A DNA stretch of 64,000 nt, taken from positions 372,001 through 436,000 of the forward strand of contig JBICHN010000004.1 in NCBI GenBank assembly GCA_043101845.1. The letters run 5' to 3'. Position numbers and translations under genes: made by a program. Under the pieces are notes generated by a model. The model searched no databases. It worked only from the letters and a program-made list of their open reading frames with translations, and was not told the origin of the DNA. The DNA is from JBICHN01 sp043101845 (lineage in GTDB: Bacteria > Planctomycetota > Phycisphaerae > Phycisphaerales > UBA5793). Each line of letters starts with the position of its first letter. Position 1 is the first letter of the stretch. Below, one piece after another: positions 1 through 8,536 of the stretch.

Positions 1-48
1 TCACCGGCGTCCGTCATTTCCGGCACTGATCTGACCGCCGTGGGCGCG

Positions 49-1077
49 TTACTGCCAGGGCAGGACCACTCCGAAGCCGGTCAGCGCGATGAACACGATG
101 AGCCCGAGCGCGGCGATGATGAGGTTCGTGAGATTCGAATAGCTCGCGCTCCCGAGCGCTGTGTTGAGGTCCGGAATCGTCAGGCGCTGGTAATTCTGCA
201 TGGCGACGAGGAGCTCGGGCAGCGAGGTCATGAGCGACCCAATCACATAGTGCAGCGCGAGAAAGACGACCGGCCCGGTGATCGCCTGGAGTGCTTCGCC
301 GTACACCTCGCTCCAGGCGACAAAGAGTTCATTCATCACCCAGCACGATCCGATGAGCCCCGCGGCGCCGGCGACGAAGCCGAGCCAGCTTTCCGAATGC
401 TCCGAGGCGTCGATGTCGGTAAAGAGTTCGGGACGGGATTTCTTCAAGCGGCGCTCGAGAAGGAAGAAGAGCGCGATCGCTGCGACAAGGATCCCCAACG
501 CGACATACATGGCGATCCCGGTCGCCGGCGTCGTGGAGTCGGATGCGCGCGAGCCGAAGAACGGCAGGCCGTGCCGCATGATGAGCAGCGCCGAAGTGCC
601 GAAGACGAGAGCGCCCGCGGCCATGACGAGATGCCATCCAAGCAAGCGCCGCTCGCGCACAAGCAGACTGATGAGTTGTCGAATCTTTGAGAACTGTCCG
701 AGCACGGCGAACTTCACCATGACGAACACGATGGCGAGAAGGTACATGAGGTAGAAGTTCGCGAGCAGCGATCCGAGCGGGTTCGCCCAACCGCCCATGC
801 GCCGGATCCCCATCGAGACGATCATCGTCGCGAGTTCGGGGTTGTTCGTCGACGCATTGATGACGAGCGTCCGCGCTTTCGGACCCAGAAACTTCGCGGT
901 CAGTCCGGCCGCGTTGTTCACCATGAGGTCCGTGGTGACCGTGATGAGCAGAAAGCACGCGATGGCCAGCCCCGTCGAAATGACGAAGAACAGGGTCGGT
1001 CCGAGCGAGGCGTGCAGGCTGACAATCCAGTCGGCGAGCAGATCCAAGACGAGGCTCTCAATCAGGACGGCGATCAA
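49..1077 (-). CDS. Sodium/calcium exchanger (CaCA)-like membrane protein
   Basis: A 342-residue, strongly hydrophobic protein with about ten predicted membrane segments and two internally related motifs. STNNPELAT lies near residues 76-84 and TSLPELLVA near 284-292, the second followed by GSASYSN near 309. These match the alpha-repeats of the cation/Ca2+ exchanger superfamily (consensus like G-T-S-x-P-E), so the likely role is ion exchange at the cytoplasmic membrane. The first repeat has Asn-Asn where Ser-Leu is usual, so the transported ion cannot be inferred. The start is a TTG at 1077; an in-frame stop lies five codons upstream and no ATG lies near the N-terminus. The sulfotransferase gene lies 51 bp upstream on the same strand. 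Confidence 0.75.
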   Translation of the reverse strand: MIAVLIESLVLDLLADWIVSLHASLGPTLFFVISTGLAIACFLLITVTTDLMVNNAAGLTAKFLGPKARTLVINASTNNPELATMIVSMGIRRMGGWANPLGSLLANFYLMYLLAIVFVMVKFAVLGQFSKIRQLISLLVRERRLLGWHLVMAAGALVFGTSALLIMRHGLPFFGSRASDSTTPATGIAMYVALGILVAAIALFFLLERRLKKSRPELFTDIDASEHSESWLGFVAGAAGLIGSCWVMNELFVAWSEVYGEALQAITGPVVFLALHYVIGSLMTSLPELLVAMQNYQRLTIPDLNTALGSASYSNLTNLIIAALGLIVFIALTGFGVVLPWQ

Positions 1078-1128
1078 GGCCGTCGGCGGTCAGTGGTCAT
1101 CGGTCAGGGAAAGAATCGCTCAGCGCCG

Positions 1129-2790
1129 TCAGTCCGTCGAGACCGGATCGGCGACGACGGGCGACGGTGGGCGCGCGGCGTGATCGTAGCGGCTCGATCC
1201 GGATCGTGGCGGATACGCTCGGGTCCGTGACGCAATGCGATACGCGGTCACGGCGCCCATGAACACCCAGAAGATCGTGATCCCGGCGGTGAGCTCCTGC
1301 ATCGTCGTCTCATAGAGATGCTCCGGCAGCACATCCGGCTTCATCTTGTAGAACGCCGTCCAGGAATTCAGGAACGCGAGCGGGATGAAGACCCCGATCG
1401 TGACGCCGGCGGCCAACGCGCCGAGCGCCGGCGACCCCCGTCGCGCCGCTCGCAGCGCCACCATCCCCGCGACGAGCCCGAGCGGCCAGACGAGCGCGTC
1501 ATGTCGGTTCCGAACGAGCGCAGTGTACGACGCCCACGCGACGGCGAAGATCAGCGTCATCGCAACGGTCGCCACCAGAGCCCGGACATACCGCGGTCGA
1601 CGCGCGGATTCTTCGAGCGGAGGGAGTTCACGGACCGCCCGGGTCGGGGACCCGTGAGCTTCGAACTCGGCGACAAGAGGCGCGAAGCGAGCGTGAATCG
1701 CTTCTTCGCGCGCGGCCGAGACCGTCTCGTGCCGGTTCGAACGGTATTCGCGAACGGAGTCGAGGTAACGGACGAGATTGCGCTCAAACGCGGGAGTCCA
1801 CTCAAGTTCGAGCCGGTCATAGCTTTCGCGAAGCAGTCCGATCGGGTCGGCGCGGAGGTCGTCGAATCGGACTTCGACCCGGCGTGCGGCTGGCAGACGG
1901 TCGCGTGCCGCAAGGTATCGCCGCTCCGACTCGAAGTATTCCTCTTCGACCCGTCGTCCGAGTTCGTCGTCGTCAAGCGCCGGCTGCAGGTGATAGATCC
2001 CGAGCCTTCGCAACATCGCAAGATTCGACCGAATGACCGCGCCGGGGTCCCGACGAATGTGTATGACGCGGGTTCGATCCGGACCGAGGAGATCGAGCAT
2101 GGCCTCGAGCCGCGCCGTGTGGCTCGGCGACTTGAGCAGAAGGCGTCGATCGCCGATTCGAGACGCGACCTTCGCGAGAAACGCCCACTGGAGGAACCGC
2201 CAGCGTTCGAATTCAGACTTGCTCAATCCCTCAAGATCGTGGAATCGTGCGTAATGGTCCCATCGCTGAGGAAGCGCCAGTTTGCCGATCTGAGATGACG
2301 CGGCGCCCCAGTGACAGAGCGCGAAGTCGTCTTCGGCGGGCCACTCCGGTCCGAACGAGACATCGTCCTGAGGTCGTGTGTTCGTCAGAAATGGGACGAG
2401 GAACCAGCGATAGAACGCCCAACTCACCGCATACCCCTGAGGAATAAGGGCCTGTGTCCAGGTCGGCGCCGCGAGGTTCGGATCGCAGTTGAGCAGGTAT
2501 TGGAGATGCGTCGTACCGGAGCGGAAGTATCCGAGCACGAGCAGCGCGCCGGCGGGATGGTCGAGTTGACCGGCGGTCCTTCGGAACTGATGCCGCAGGA
2601 TCGGGGCAAGGGCGAGCCGCTCCGGCAGAGTGAGCGCGGTTCCGATTGACGAGGTGAAGAGGCCGAAGCCGAGTCGGAGCCAGTAGCGCGGCGGAACCCG
2701 GGCGGGTGGGTTGAGCAGCATGCGCGCCCAGGCGTCCAGCGGCGCCATGGCCATGACATGCGGATGAGGAAAGGCGATCGGAAGCGGCAT
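1129..2790 (-). CDS. Sulfotransferase-family protein with C-terminal membrane domain
   Basis: The N-terminal two thirds is a PAPS-dependent sulfotransferase domain. The 5'-phosphosulfate loop LGYFRSGTTHLQYLL is at about residues 85-99, and the 3'-phosphate segment RVIHIRRDPGAVIRSN at about 250-265. From about residue 410 the chain changes to a hydrophobic region with three or four membrane segments and a basic tail. This is unusual for a cytosolic sulfotransferase and suggests a membrane-tethered enzyme acting on lipid or polysaccharide intermediates. An ATG at 2847 would overlap the preceding gene, so I chose the ATG at 2790. The neighbouring ArnT-like glycosyltransferase fits an envelope-glycan role. 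The acceptor substrate is unknown. Confidence 0.8.
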   Translation of the reverse strand: MPLPIAFPHPHVMAMAPLDAWARMLLNPPARVPPRYWLRLGFGLFTSSIGTALTLPERLALAPILRHQFRRTAGQLDHPAGALLVLGYFRSGTTHLQYLLNCDPNLAAPTWTQALIPQGYAVSWAFYRWFLVPFLTNTRPQDDVSFGPEWPAEDDFALCHWGAASSQIGKLALPQRWDHYARFHDLEGLSKSEFERWRFLQWAFLAKVASRIGDRRLLLKSPSHTARLEAMLDLLGPDRTRVIHIRRDPGAVIRSNLAMLRRLGIYHLQPALDDDELGRRVEEEYFESERRYLAARDRLPAARRVEVRFDDLRADPIGLLRESYDRLELEWTPAFERNLVRYLDSVREYRSNRHETVSAAREEAIHARFAPLVAEFEAHGSPTRAVRELPPLEESARRPRYVRALVATVAMTLIFAVAWASYTALVRNRHDALVWPLGLVAGMVALRAARRGSPALGALAAGVTIGVFIPLAFLNSWTAFYKMKPDVLPEHLYETTMQELTAGITIFWVFMGAVTAYRIASRTRAYPPRSGSSRYDHAARPPSPVVADPVSTD

Positions 2791-2822
2791 CGGCGGCAGT
2801 GTAGTGACCGGTCGACGCGCGG

Positions 2823-4517
2823 TCAGTCCGAAGGCGCTGGAGTCCACGCGAACTGGAAGATCGACACCGAGGTTCGCCGTCCCTTGCTGTATTGCAGACC
2901 ATCGACGCGCTGGGACGGAGGCGGCGGGACGACGCCGCGCTCACCGAGCGCCGTCTCGAAGGCGTCGAGGCGGCGATCGTCCACGAGCACCGTGAGCGGA
3001 CCGGTCCGGCCGCGGACCAACTCCGCCGCACGGGCTGGGCCCACGAGCCCCACCTGGCCGTTCATTTCAAAGACGAGACTGGGCTCGTGGTAGCCCACAG
3101 CCACGATTTGGTCGGAAGGGGGACCGAGTGTGGTCGCAAGCCGTTGACTCACCCAGGGCGCATCGATCGAAGGCGCGATGAGACCAAACGCGATGAGGTT
3201 CACGCCGGCGCTCGTCGTGGTCGCCATCCAGATCGCGGCGCGCGGTCGGCTTCGCCAGGCGAGGGTCGTGACACCAATCGCCGCGACGAGCCCGAGCAGT
3301 CCACTCGCAATGAGAGCGGACCACCAGAGGGCGCCGTCCGTCCAACGCGGGAGCAGTCCCAGCGAGAATGAAAGGCCGATGGTGAGCAGACCCCAGAACA
3401 CGACTCCCGCGCGCACCGGCGTCGAGCGCAGTCGCTCGACGGACGACTCGAGTTCCGCGACCGCCGCCGCGATGAGAATCGCGAGCGGCGGGAAGAGCGG
3501 CAGGACATAGTGGGGAAGCTTCGTCGGCGCAAGTTCGAACGCGATCCAGGAAGGGATGAGCCAGGCGAGCAGGAATCGTGTTGCGGGCTCGCCGCGGCGC
3601 CTCCAGCCGAGCGCAAGGCCGAGCGCTGCGAAGATCGAGCCCGGCCAGAAGGTCACCGGGCTCAGGACGAGGTGGTATCCGGGCCAGCCGCCATGCGACT
3701 CTACGGCCTCGCGAAGTTTGGCGAAGAAGTCGTCGCCCATCGCTTCCCGGAGGAACGCCCCATCGGTCGCTCGCTGCACGGCGATGAGCCATGGCGCGAC
3801 GATCGCCGCCGCGACGAGCGCTCCCGGCAATGGACGCGTGTGGCGTATCCAGCCGACGCGGCGATCGGCGAGGACGAGGCTCGCCGCCGTGAGAAGAGCG
3901 ACAATCGGTCCGACGGGACCCTTCAGCAGGATCGACGCGCCGAGCGCCGCCCACATGATGTATGGCGCGAACCCTGGAATCGATTCGTCATTCCGGGATC
4001 CGACATAGATTCGCCACATCGAACCTTGAGTCGCGACGACGCAAGCGAGAAGGGCTGCGTCCGTCGTCGCCAGATGGGTCTCGACCACAAGCAGCGCCGA
4101 GAGGCCAAGCGACGCGGCGGCGAGCAGCGCGACCTCCCGGTCGAAAAGCCGGCGCGCGAACCATCCGGTCAGCAGCACGGCAAGGGCGCCGCCGATCACG
4201 GACGGAATGCGATAAGGCCAGATGTCGCCTGCATCGGCGATCCCGACAAATGTCGCGGCGCCGACGGTCGCGGCCTGCAGCCAGTGCACCCCTGCCGGCT
4301 TTTTGTGCCGCGGCTCATCCTGAAAGGTGATGCGGACGAAGTCGCCCGAGGAGAGCATCTGCCGCGTCGCCTGGGCGAATCGCGCTTCGTCACGGTCGGT
4401 AACGGGAATCGATCGAAGGCCGGGCGTCCATGCTACGAAGAGCAGGCCGACGACGAGCCACACTCGCCACCGCGCGAGCGGTCGTTCGTCGTGATGACCC
4501 GGCGTCGACTCCGCCAA
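2823..4517 (-). CDS. ArnT/PMT-like membrane glycosyltransferase (GT83/GT39 type)
   Basis: A multi-membrane-span glycosyltransferase. Its first luminal loop carries the family signature TDRDEARFAQATRQML (acidic pair D-E-A-R), followed by DEPRHKKPAGVHWLQA, as in ArnT/PMT enzymes that use polyprenyl-phosphate sugar donors. About eleven hydrophobic segments follow, then a soluble C-terminal portion. The reading frame is open up to 4664, but that part overlaps the upstream gene and is rich in Arg and Ser. The most plausible start is the TTG at 4517, a few bases past the upstream TGA (4522-4524) and preceded by AAAGGGTGA. It probably transfers a sugar to lipid A-like or other surface acceptors in the periplasm. 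The donor is unknown. Confidence 0.82.
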   Translation of the reverse strand: MAESTPGHHDERPLARWRVWLVVGLLFVAWTPGLRSIPVTDRDEARFAQATRQMLSSGDFVRITFQDEPRHKKPAGVHWLQAATVGAATFVGIADAGDIWPYRIPSVIGGALAVLLTGWFARRLFDREVALLAAASLGLSALLVVETHLATTDAALLACVVATQGSMWRIYVGSRNDESIPGFAPYIMWAALGASILLKGPVGPIVALLTAASLVLADRRVGWIRHTRPLPGALVAAAIVAPWLIAVQRATDGAFLREAMGDDFFAKLREAVESHGGWPGYHLVLSPVTFWPGSIFAALGLALGWRRRGEPATRFLLAWLIPSWIAFELAPTKLPHYVLPLFPPLAILIAAAVAELESSVERLRSTPVRAGVVFWGLLTIGLSFSLGLLPRWTDGALWWSALIASGLLGLVAAIGVTTLAWRSRPRAAIWMATTTSAGVNLIAFGLIAPSIDAPWVSQRLATTLGPPSDQIVAVGYHEPSLVFEMNGQVGLVGPARAAELVRGRTGPLTVLVDDRRLDAFETALGERGVVPPPPSQRVDGLQYSKGRRTSVSIFQFAWTPAPSD

Positions 4518-4521
4518 ATGG

Positions 4522-5247
4522 TCACCCTTTCGTCGGTATTGGGCGGGGGCTCTCCCGGCGCGGCAGAAGAGCGGCGGCGAGCCAGACGAGAACGGCGATG
4601 AAGACCACGACGCCAGCCCGGATCCAGTCGATCGTGGGCGGTGGAGTCGGCGCGCGCTGACCAAGCAGCCACAGTCTGGTCAGCGGCGACCAGTGCATCC
4701 ACTCGCTGGGCGCGCTGCCCGCGGTTCCTCCGTTCAGTGTCAGCGCAATGAGCGGCGCCGCGCCGGCGATGATGATGCATCCCAGGAGGGCGAGCAGTTG
4801 CCGGATGGCGCGAGTCGGCTCCGGGCCGGCAATGCCCCACGCGATGGCCCCGCCAATGAGCAGCGCCCAGCCGAGCAGCGTCAGGTCGACCATGAGAATG
4901 CGACTCGGTGGCCAGTCCGTCCAGAGCCGCATCGGCCAGATTACGACCTGCGCCGTGCCGGCGATGGCGACCCAGTCGTAGAACGGGAGTCGCGCCGAAT
5001 CGCGCCGTTGCGGTCGACGGGTGAACCGGAAGACGGGCCAGACGATGGTCATGCCGAGACCAATCGAGAAGAGCATCTGCTGCGGCGCGAGCGTAAGGAA
5101 GCTTGGGCTCGGCGCCGTCGGCTGATCCCATACGAATGCCTGAAACCATGCCGCGAGCAGCCAGAGAGACCACCACAGCAGAAGTCCGCGCGGCAGGCCG
5201 TCGGGCTGGTCGAGTCGAGGTTGGTCGGCGATCGTCCCGTCGGTCAC
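4522..5247 (-). CDS. Hypothetical polytopic membrane protein
   Basis: 241 residues with six or so hydrophobic helices and many Trp residues. I do not recognise a family. The start is GTG at 5247 with GGAG about nine bases upstream. The gene is immediately followed by the ArnT-like glycosyltransferase, which probably starts only five bases beyond this stop, so the two are likely co-transcribed. Association with glycosyltransferase and sulfotransferase genes suggests an envelope-glycan accessory role, but that is inference from position only. Confidence 0.6.
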   Translation of the reverse strand: MTDGTIADQPRLDQPDGLPRGLLLWWSLWLLAAWFQAFVWDQPTAPSPSFLTLAPQQMLFSIGLGMTIVWPVFRFTRRPQRRDSARLPFYDWVAIAGTAQVVIWPMRLWTDWPPSRILMVDLTLLGWALLIGGAIAWGIAGPEPTRAIRQLLALLGCIIIAGAAPLIALTLNGGTAGSAPSEWMHWSPLTRLWLLGQRAPTPPPTIDWIRAGVVVFIAVLVWLAAALLPRRESPRPIPTKG

Positions 5248-5348
5248 GACCGACTCCGCAACGAGGTCGAATGAGTCAGACTGGCGTCGGTCGCCCGGAC
5301 CGAGCGGCTTCGACGAGCTGGACGCATTCTATGGGATGGCGCCGGCGC

Positions 5349-6392
5349 TCAGCCTCCGCTTGTCTCGAGCGGGAGGTTCACGCGCAACATACCCAACGGG
5401 CTGTCGATGCGTTGGCCGTGCGTTTCGTAATGATGGTCGAGAAGTCGAATCTTGTCGTAGGGCGGGATGTCGATTCCGGCTTCTTCTCCGACCGGTCGGC
5501 CCCATGCGATTCGACGCCCCTGATCGGTGATGAGCACGAGCCGAGGCCGACTCCGGTCGCCGCCCCCGAAGTTCGAGACCTCAATGGAGCGCACCTGGTT
5601 CAGCCACGGCCGATTCGCGTCGCGGAGGACCCGGATGAGTTCGAGACCCGCGTGCACATCGCCGCCGGACCATCGTTCCCCAGGGGCCGGGGCCTTCGCC
5701 CGACCACCCGTGATCACGATGAGTTGCGGCACCGTATCGGGGAGGTAAGTAATCGGAAGGCGGTTGCCGTCCGCATCGACCAGGAAGTCGGCGAGTCCGC
5801 TCGACTCGGCGCCGGGGGTGACGAGTCGGTCGGTTCCTTCACCACGGATCAACGCGAACGGCTGGCGAAAGCGACCTTCCACCACGATTCGATCCCGCTT
5901 CCCGCCCGGCGATTCGTCACTTCCGGACGCAAGATCGCGACGAACCCGAATCGTCGCGGGATCGAACCAGCAACTCGCTTCGAGTGCGGCGTGGGCCTCG
6001 CTGAGCGACCGGTCATCGAGCGGATCCATGGAGACGAACGATCGCACCCGCTCGCGAAGTCGCCGCTCGAGTGACTCGACCGGCGGCGCCCGGTCCACGA
6101 ACTCGACCTCCACCGGCTCCTGCCGGCGACGGTCGACGACATAGTCCTCGAGTCTTGGCTCGCCGACGGCCCACGCGATCGCCGCGCCGCTCAGGCCGAT
6201 CACCCACGCGGCCGCGACAAGGTACGGCTTCGCCTCGCTGATTCCGAAGCGGTCGCCCGACTCCGAACGGGATCGGTCAGAACGCTTCGATTTCTTTCCG
6301 GTGTCGCGTTGGAGCCAGCGGAGCACGCGCGTTCCTTTCAGCACGAGTGGGTCGAGCGTTGGCGCCGCGTTTGACGGGCGCGCACGCTCCAC
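5349..6392 (-). CDS. ftsQ: FtsQ-like cell-division protein
   Basis: 347 residues. A basic cytoplasmic N-terminus of about 55 residues precedes one membrane segment (about 57-77), followed by a periplasmic part. That part has the layout of a POTRA domain (about 105-175: helix, then CWFDPATIRVRRDL) and a beta-domain with FLVDADGNRLP, comparable to the E-R-x-P-x-A...L-V-D...G motif of FtsQ. The weak sequence match is strengthened by position: it is the third gene of murB-ddl-ftsQ, the canonical dcw order. The start is GTG, abutting the ddl stop (TGAGTG), so the genes are translationally coupled. The expected role is as a divisome scaffold at the septum. Confidence 0.7.
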   Translation of the reverse strand: MERARPSNAAPTLDPLVLKGTRVLRWLQRDTGKKSKRSDRSRSESGDRFGISEAKPYLVAAAWVIGLSGAAIAWAVGEPRLEDYVVDRRRQEPVEVEFVDRAPPVESLERRLRERVRSFVSMDPLDDRSLSEAHAALEASCWFDPATIRVRRDLASGSDESPGGKRDRIVVEGRFRQPFALIRGEGTDRLVTPGAESSGLADFLVDADGNRLPITYLPDTVPQLIVITGGRAKAPAPGERWSGGDVHAGLELIRVLRDANRPWLNQVRSIEVSNFGGGDRSRPRLVLITDQGRRIAWGRPVGEEAGIDIPPYDKIRLLDHHYETHGQRIDSPLGMLRVNLPLETSGG

Positions 6393-7349
6393 TCACTTTC
6401 GGCCGGATGGCGCCCCGCGGCTTGAATGAAGCGACGGTGATCCTCGCTCGAGGGCGAACTCGACCAGCCGTCCGCATAACTCGGGCATCGGAACCCCTCC
6501 CGCGGCGGCGCCCATGGGCACGAGTGAGTGGCTCGTAAACCCGGGCATGGTGTTCAACTCGAGCATCCACCACGAAGGATTCGCCGGGTCGCTGACCTCA
6601 TCCACGCGAAAGTCGACGCGAGCGAGGTCGCGAACGCCGAGGGCTCGGAAGAGGCGAAGACTCGCTTCGCCGAGCGCCTCTGTCATCCCCGGCGGAAGTT
6701 CGGGCCCGACGACATAGCCGGTATCGTCCCTCTCGTACTTCGCTTCGTAGTCGTAGAACTCGCTCGCCGGTTTGATCTCGATTACGGAGCCGACCTCGTC
6801 GCCGATGACGCCGACGGTCAGTTCGCGGCCCGGAATGAAGCGTTCGACCAGGAGTCGCGTGCGACGACCGAGCAGCCGCTCACGCTCGCGACGAACGCTG
6901 GGCAGGTCGCGGCAGATCACGACATCGACGCTCGAGCCATCGTCAAGCGGCTTGAGCACGAGGGGAGGCTGGACGGTCTCGAGCGGTTCATCGACCGACC
7001 GAAGAACCTGCCAGTCGGGCGTGGCGATACCGAGTTCGCGGGCGATTTCCTTCGTGCGAGCCTTGTCCATCGCCGCCGCGGCCGCGGTCGATCCGGCGCC
7101 GACGAACGGCCGGCCGTCCGCTTCGAGCAGGGCCTGAAGCGGCCCGCCTTCGCCCCATGGACCATGGAGCGCCGGAAACACGACATCGCCTTTCATCGCC
7201 GCGAGATCGCCGGGCTGGAGTCGATCGATCTCCCGATAGTCGACTTCATATCGCCCGAGCTTTCGGAGCGCCGCGGCGATCTCCCGTCCCGACATGATGC
7301 TCACTTCGCGTTCGGCGTCCGGTCCGCCGGCGAGCACAATGACTTTCAT
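6393..7349 (-). CDS. ddl: D-alanine--D-alanine ligase
   Basis: An ATP-grasp ligase of 318 residues that joins two D-Ala for peptidoglycan precursors. Diagnostic stretches are LAGGPDAEREVSIMSG at the N-terminus, FPALHGPWGEGG (about 58-69), the ATP-binding PLVLKPLDDGSSVDV, VIEIKPASEFYDYEAKY, and the metal/substrate segment MLELNTMPGFTSHS near the C-terminus. The length is normal for DdlB. The start ATG overlaps the murB stop by four bases (ATGA), and the stop abuts the GTG of ftsQ. This is a cytoplasmic enzyme in the murB-ddl-ftsQ operon. Confidence 0.96.
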   Translation of the reverse strand: MKVIVLAGGPDAEREVSIMSGREIAAALRKLGRYEVDYREIDRLQPGDLAAMKGDVVFPALHGPWGEGGPLQALLEADGRPFVGAGSTAAAAAMDKARTKEIARELGIATPDWQVLRSVDEPLETVQPPLVLKPLDDGSSVDVVICRDLPSVRRERERLLGRRTRLLVERFIPGRELTVGVIGDEVGSVIEIKPASEFYDYEAKYERDDTGYVVGPELPPGMTEALGEASLRLFRALGVRDLARVDFRVDEVSDPANPSWWMLELNTMPGFTSHSLVPMGAAAGGVPMPELCGRLVEFALERGSPSLHSSRGAPSGRK

Positions 7350-8356
7350 TCACCCGCCTCCCCGGCCGCGTCTTTCCGCCGCCAGACGACGAGTTCGCGC
7401 CGGAGTTCGACGCCGAACTGATCGCGAACCCGACTCACCGCGAGTTCGATGAGCTGAATGAGGTCGCGGGCCGACGCGCCCTCACGCGCGACAAAGAAGT
7501 TCGCGTGTCGCTCACTGATCATGGCGCCACCCTTGGACAATCCCTTGAGACCGGCCCGGTCGATCAATTCGCCGGCGCTCATCCGCTGCTGCGGATTCTG
7601 CGGCGAAGGAGGGTTCTTGAACACACACCCCGCGCTCGCCTCGCCCATCGGCTGCGACGATTTCTTGTACTTGAAGATCTCCTTCACGCGTTCATGCACG
7701 CGTTTCGGATCATCCGGCGTGAGTTTCAGTTCAGCCCAGAGAATGACCGGTTCGATGAGTGAAGTTCGTCGGTAACCAAATTCGAGTTCCTCCGCCGGGT
7801 GGACCACGAGTCGGCCGTCGAGGTCAAGCGCGCCCACCGCAGCGACGGCGTCGCCGATCGAACCGAATTTTCCCCCGGCGTTCATGCGAATGGCGCCGCC
7901 AAGGGACGACGGGACCCCGGCCATCATTTCAATCCCGCTCATGCCGTCGAGGGCGAACCGGATGACGAGGCGCTCCATCGAGGCCCCGGCCATGATGCGG
8001 GCGCCGTCGCCCGCCTCGCCCGCGCCGCCCCGATTCTTGCGATGCCGATGAATTGTGGACGCTTCCCGGAAGGGCGCCTCGTCAAGATGCACCACGATCC
8101 CGTCGACGCCGTCGTCATCTACGAGAAGATTCGCGCCGGAGCCGAGCACCCGAACCGTGATCGACTCCTCACGGGCGCGGCGGAGAAGTGTGCGAAGGGC
8201 ATTCACCGTGCGCGGTCGCACGAGGGTGTCGGCGTTCCCGCCGATGCCATACCAGGTCATGTCGCGACCGATCGCCGCGTCGTACTCGACGATGACTTCA
8301 AGGTCGTCAACCAGAGACGCCACAATCTCACGCTCGGTTCGAAGTCGCTTCGGCAT
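7346..8356 (-). CDS. murB: UDP-N-acetylenolpyruvoylglucosamine reductase
   Basis: An FAD-dependent reductase forming UDP-MurNAc. The FAD-binding portion includes WYGIGGNADTLVRP and VLGSGANLLVDDDGVDG. The MurB signature SGIEMMAGVPSSLGGAIRMN follows, then AGCVFKNP (catalytic region) and SAGELIDRAGLKG. The C-terminal E-L-R-R-E-L segment contributes the conserved acid. The segment YKKSSQPMGEASAGC is type-II-like. A TTG at 8377 could add seven residues, but the ATG at 8356 has a TATCCT box seven bases upstream (leaderless arrangement), so I favour it. First gene of the murB-ddl-ftsQ operon. Confidence 0.95.
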   Translation of the reverse strand: MPKRLRTEREIVASLVDDLEVIVEYDAAIGRDMTWYGIGGNADTLVRPRTVNALRTLLRRAREESITVRVLGSGANLLVDDDGVDGIVVHLDEAPFREASTIHRHRKNRGGAGEAGDGARIMAGASMERLVIRFALDGMSGIEMMAGVPSSLGGAIRMNAGGKFGSIGDAVAAVGALDLDGRLVVHPAEELEFGYRRTSLIEPVILWAELKLTPDDPKRVHERVKEIFKYKKSSQPMGEASAGCVFKNPPSPQNPQQRMSAGELIDRAGLKGLSKGGAMISERHANFFVAREGASARDLIQLIELAVSRVRDQFGVELRRELVVWRRKDAAGEAGE

Positions 8357-8363
8357 GCTCCAA

Positions 8364-8369
8364 AGGATA
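8364..8369 (-). promoter_or_regulatory. -10-like box (TATCCT) for leaderless murB
   Basis: TATCCT lies seven bases before the ATG at 8356. A transcript starting about seven bases after such a box would begin at the start codon. Several genes in this window share this geometry. Confidence 0.4.
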
Positions 8370-8394
8370 TCGAGCAATTAGGCGCGATCCCTGC

Positions 8395-8438
8395 ACAAGC
8401 GAACGCTTGTATCGGCTTCGGCGACACATTAATATGTG
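8395..8438. promoter_or_regulatory. Two dyads in the murB/halogenase divergent region
   Basis: ACAAGCG and CGCTTGT face each other across two bases (8395-8410). CACAT and ATGTG face each other across four bases (8425-8438) within an unusually AT-rich patch. They lie between divergent genes, where an operator or promoter is expected. No protein can be assigned to them. Confidence 0.35.
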
Positions 8439-8536
8439 GTTCGCTGAATCCAGCGGCCGGCGCGATCGCCGGTGTTCGAAACAGACTCGTCGATTGACGC
8501 GAATCGTGCGCTTCCTCCTCTCGCCGGCGATTGATC

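Noticed and set aside
1..48. Possible end of a further gene at the left edge
   Set aside because: Fewer than 50 bases with no supported frame. It cannot be assigned from the window.
3510..4601. 363-codon plus-strand open frame
   Set aside because: Antisense to the ArnT-like gene. The translation is charged low-complexity sequence with no family.
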